From: an uncultured Acidobacteriia bacterium
GTDB lineage: Bacteria; Acidobacteriota; Terriglobia; Bryobacterales; Bryobacteraceae
DNA: 64,000 nucleotides
Reading direction: 5' to 3'
NCBI GenBank assembly: GCA_903923395.1
Contig: CAIXXM010000111.1
Location: forward strand, 1 to 64,000
Below are positions 61,764 through 64,000 of this stretch, piece after piece (within the stretch, counting starts at the first letter, position 1; every line of letters starts with the position of its first letter). The translations under genes were made by a program, and so were the position numbers. The notes beneath the pieces are model-generated. The model was given only the letters and a program-made list of their open reading frames with translations, was not told the origin of the DNA and did no database searches.

Positions 61764-62363
61764 TTATGATACTGATGCCGGATGCCGCAGGTTTCGGCGG
61801 CGCACAAAAACAGCCGGATTTCCGCCGTGGATCTCAAACGGCGGAACATTGCGGTTGGCAACGCTGCCTGCCGCAAGCACCGCGCCTTCGCCCACCGTCA
61901 CCCCGGGGCAGACAACCGCACGGACCGCTACCCAGCAGCCATCCTGCAATGCAACCGGCTGCACGAACAGCCGCATATGCGGGTCAGAATAGTCATGGTT
62001 TCCAGTGCAAAGGTAGACATCATTCGAGACCACCACGTTCGCACCGATCCGGACGGCAGCCAGATTGTCGATCTTGACGTTCGCGCCAATCCAGGTGTTA
62101 TCCCCGATTTCGAGTTTCCACGGGAACTTCACGTCGAGCCCCGCCTTGCGCATCACGACCTCTCTACCAATCCTGGCACCAAAGGCGCGCAATAGCAGAA
62201 CACGCAGGCGCGACGAGACGATCCAGCGGCTTTGGATCAGGGGAGAACCGAATAGATACCAGAGAATTTCCAGCCAGGCCGGGCGGCCTCGGACCAGTTC
62301 GCTTGCGTCCGATTTCGACAAATCGACGCGCGGTGGCAAAGATGCCAGTTGCGGCGGTGCCAT
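61764..62363 (-). CDS. WcaF-like hexapeptide-repeat acyltransferase
   Basis: 199 aa. An N-terminal segment (RPAWLEILWYLFGSPLIQSRWIVSSRLRVLLLRAFGARIGREVVMRKA) is followed by left-handed beta-helix turns (IGDNTWIGANVKIDNLAAVRIGANVVVSNDVYLCTGNHDYSD, GVTVGEGAVLAAGSVANRNVPPFEIHGGNPA). This is the pattern of sugar O-acetyltransferases in colanic acid or exopolysaccharide synthesis. The His in CTGNHDYSD is the catalytic candidate. Glycosyltransferases are absent nearby. Confidence 0.88.
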   Translation of the reverse strand: MAPPQLASLPPRVDLSKSDASELVRGRPAWLEILWYLFGSPLIQSRWIVSSRLRVLLLRAFGARIGREVVMRKAGLDVKFPWKLEIGDNTWIGANVKIDNLAAVRIGANVVVSNDVYLCTGNHDYSDPHMRLFVQPVALQDGCWVAVRAVVCPGVTVGEGAVLAAGSVANRNVPPFEIHGGNPAVFVRRRNLRHPASVS

Positions 62364-62393
62364 CCGGTTTTAGAGTAGCAGGAATTCGACGCG

Positions 62394-63221
62394 TTACTCT
62401 TGCGCGCCCAGGGAGCGCAGGCAGTGGGCGATCGCTTCCTGATTTGTTCCGCCGCCGTAGATGGCCCAGCCGAGCGGTGTCCCCTTCCAGATCGTATCGC
62501 GGAAATCCAGTCGGGCCCCGCGTGCGACCAACAACCGGATCACTGCTTCGTGCCCGCCGAGTGCGGCCTGGTGCAGCGGCGTGGAGTGCGCGTGATTCCC
62601 CGGCAGATTGAAGCGGTTCGGATCTTCGCCCGCATCCAGCAACAGTTCGAGAATCGCTGTCCGTCCATGTTGTGCGGCCAGAGACAGCGCCCTGTGGCGG
62701 GCTTCCGCATTCGCCGCAGGGAGCAACCGGGTGGCTTCTTCCAGCAGGCCGAGTCCGGCGGCGATGGGCAGATCGACTGCCGCACCGCGCCGGTGGAGAA
62801 CCTGTGCGGCCTCCAACATGCCAAAGGCCAAAGCGGTGCAGAGCGGGCGCGCACCGATGCCGTCGACTGCGGCACCGAAATCCAATAGCAGTTCCACCAG
62901 CGGAACCTGCAAGCCAGCCTTCGCCGGGGGCGTACTCGAAACCATCATGTTCAACGTGGTGTTCGGTACACCATACATCACGGCGAGCGCATCGGGCTCG
63001 GCTCCGGCTTCCAGCAAGGTCCTGGCGATCTCCACAATGTTTGATGGGGTTTTCTGCAAATCTTGTTCCACACCATTGGCTGCGGTGTAATGCAGCAGCG
63101 TTGCTCCGTTGTCTTCCGAACGGGCCTGGATGAGTTCGGGGTGATCTCGCAGCAGAGTCCGCAACCGTGGCAGGTGCCCTTGGACGATGGCATCGGCTGC
63201 GGCGTGGAAGGCAGTGCACAC
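62394..63221 (-). CDS. Ankyrin-repeat protein
   Basis: 275 aa with six or so ankyrin repeats: DNGATLLHYTAANGV, RTLLEAGAEPDALAV, ARPLCTALAFGMLEAAQVLHRRGAAVDLPIAA, HRALSLAAQHGRTAILELLLDAGEDPNRF, STPLHQAALGGHEAVIRLLVARGARLDFRD. No signal peptide or membrane segment. It binds a protein partner that cannot be inferred. GTG 63221 lies 3 bp after the lepB stop, so it is in the lepB transcript. Confidence 0.85.
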   Translation of the reverse strand: MCTAFHAAADAIVQGHLPRLRTLLRDHPELIQARSEDNGATLLHYTAANGVEQDLQKTPSNIVEIARTLLEAGAEPDALAVMYGVPNTTLNMMVSSTPPAKAGLQVPLVELLLDFGAAVDGIGARPLCTALAFGMLEAAQVLHRRGAAVDLPIAAGLGLLEEATRLLPAANAEARHRALSLAAQHGRTAILELLLDAGEDPNRFNLPGNHAHSTPLHQAALGGHEAVIRLLVARGARLDFRDTIWKGTPLGWAIYGGGTNQEAIAHCLRSLGAQE

Positions 63222-63224
63222 CGG

Positions 63225-63788
63225 TTAGTGAACCCGGCCCATTTTGTCGAAGGGCCAGTACACAAACACAGCTTTGCCGTAGATATACTTGCGGTCCACC
63301 GTGCCCCACATGCGGCTGTCATTGGAGGAACTGCGGTGGTCGCCCATGACGAAGTAATGGTCCAGCGTGACTACGGTTTTCCGGGTGGACATCCGGTCGC
63401 GGTATTCCTCGGGCACATAGGGCTCTTTGAGTTCTTCGCCGTTGACGAAGACCCGGCCTTCCTGCACCTGCACATAATCGGCAGGCAGACCGATGACGCG
63501 CTTGATGTACTTCTTCGTGGTGTCATACGGATACTCGAAAACGACGAGATCGCCGCGCTCGATATTGCCGATGCCGAGTTTATAGGTGTACTTGTTGATG
63601 AATATGCGGTCGTTATCCGTGAGCCCCGGCATCATGCTGGTGCCTTCCACGCGCACCGGCTGGTATACGAAGATGATCACGAATACGGCGAGGATGACGG
63701 ACAGCGCAACATCCCGCAGCAGGGGGAGTTTGAAATCACCGCCCGCGGGTGTCTGTTCCGGTACTGGATTCTCTGCGTCCACTGGCAC
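63225..63788 (-). CDS. lepB: Signal peptidase I
   Basis: 187 aa. One membrane anchor (VALSVILAVFVIIFVYQPVRV, about 27-47) precedes the catalytic GTSMMPGL with Ser51; the general base is Lys96 in KYIKRVIGLPADYVQV. VMGDHRSSSNDSRMWGTVDRKYIYGKAVFVYWP is box E. It removes signal peptides from exported proteins at the outer face of the membrane. The window encodes many such exported proteins. It is divergent from the M13 peptidase gene. Confidence 0.94.
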   Translation of the reverse strand: MPVDAENPVPEQTPAGGDFKLPLLRDVALSVILAVFVIIFVYQPVRVEGTSMMPGLTDNDRIFINKYTYKLGIGNIERGDLVVFEYPYDTTKKYIKRVIGLPADYVQVQEGRVFVNGEELKEPYVPEEYRDRMSTRKTVVTLDHYFVMGDHRSSSNDSRMWGTVDRKYIYGKAVFVYWPFDKMGRVH

Positions 63789-63871
63789 TTCAGTCTACCA
63801 ATGAAAAATACGTATGAGCGGGGGAAAGGTTATCCCCCGATTTTCCGATTTGACATGACAAAATAGAGCAT

Positions 63872-64000
63872 ATGCGTTTTTATTCGTCTCTCCTGCTGCT
63901 CGCGGCCGTGACCGTGGCTTATGGGCAGTCACCCGCCGGCCTGAAGGCTACACCGGCCTTCGATCTTGGTGCCATCGACCGTTCCGCCAACCCGTGCAGC
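63872..64000 (+). CDS. M13-family metallopeptidase, N-terminal part (runs off the window)
   Basis: 43 codons from ATG 63872 to the window end. A signal peptide (MRFYSSLLLLAAVTVAYGQ) is followed by FDLGAIDRSANPCS, which matches the conserved start of neprilysin-like M13 peptidases (usually ...MDRSVNPCDDFYQYACG). The HExxH zinc site would lie beyond the edge. Confidence 0.7.
   Translation, partial: MRFYSSLLLLAAVTVAYGQSPAGLKATPAFDLGAIDRSANPCS

Overview
The window looks like part of a chromosome from an Acidobacteriota soil bacterium, most likely of the Solibacter/Bryobacter lineage. This is inferred from content: a protein ending in the Solibacter-type C-terminal domain (1731-3128), a CadC-like winged helix fused to TolB/PD40 repeats, a PEP-CTERM protein, DUF6600/FecR and ECF42 proteins, many secreted or Tat-exported enzymes, and a moderately high G+C content. 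I see no rRNA, tRNA, CRISPR array, prophage or integrase. Most genes are densely packed, with many 1-14 bp overlaps and several convergent overlaps.

Layout. 1-9.1 kb: 3' part of an amidase, a di-heme peroxidase-like cytochrome, a secreted haem-motif protein, a Nif3-like protein, accBC, a cyclase-family hydrolase, ferrochelatase, and a broken Rpn-type nuclease gene whose 3' third is tandemly duplicated. 9.1-16.1 kb: aceE, a decayed unidentified gene, and a MacAB-like efflux operon (adaptor, permease, ATPase). 16.3-23 kb: a FAD amine oxidoreductase coupled to phosphonoacetaldehyde hydrolase, a sulfite-oxidase/cytochrome c fusion, futalosine hydrolase, an SDR, MmcQ/YjbR and an aldehyde dehydrogenase. 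22.9-24.4 kb: an ECF sigma factor coupled to a zinc-finger anti-sigma-like membrane protein with HEAT repeats. 24.6-33.8 kb: secreted carbohydrate-type enzymes, a PEP-CTERM protein, a sterol-desaturase-like hydroxylase, a metallo-beta-lactamase-fold hydrolase, a LysR regulator with two putative operators, a phosphodiesterase and a pseudouridine synthase.

33.8-38.5 kb: an RND efflux adaptor/pump pair. 38.6-47.2 kb: a two-domain VOC protein, then a signalling group made of a 1147-aa hybrid histidine kinase, a REC-EAL response regulator, a small HExxH protein and a winged-helix/PD40 protein. 47.2-57.9 kb: a large patatin-like lipase, a YbaK-type deacylase, a BNR propeller, a GAF protein, a membrane protein with a degenerate JAB/MPN-like head, a FecR/DUF6600 protein, XseA and an orphan ModA. 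58-60 kb: an ECF42 sigma factor, its YCII/DGPF partner and a GNAT enzyme, preceded by a sequence matching the reported ECF42 promoter. 60-64 kb: a DapA-family lyase, glutaminyl cyclase, WcaF-like acyltransferase, ankyrin protein, signal peptidase I and the start of an M13 metallopeptidase.

The most interesting signals are the ECF42 autoregulatory promoter, a small dispersed stem-loop repeat that sits at gene stop codons, the frameshifted and partly duplicated Rpn gene, paired ATAA-N7-TTAT sites beside lysR, and a PhnX operon that uses an oxidoreductase and has no PhnW nearby.
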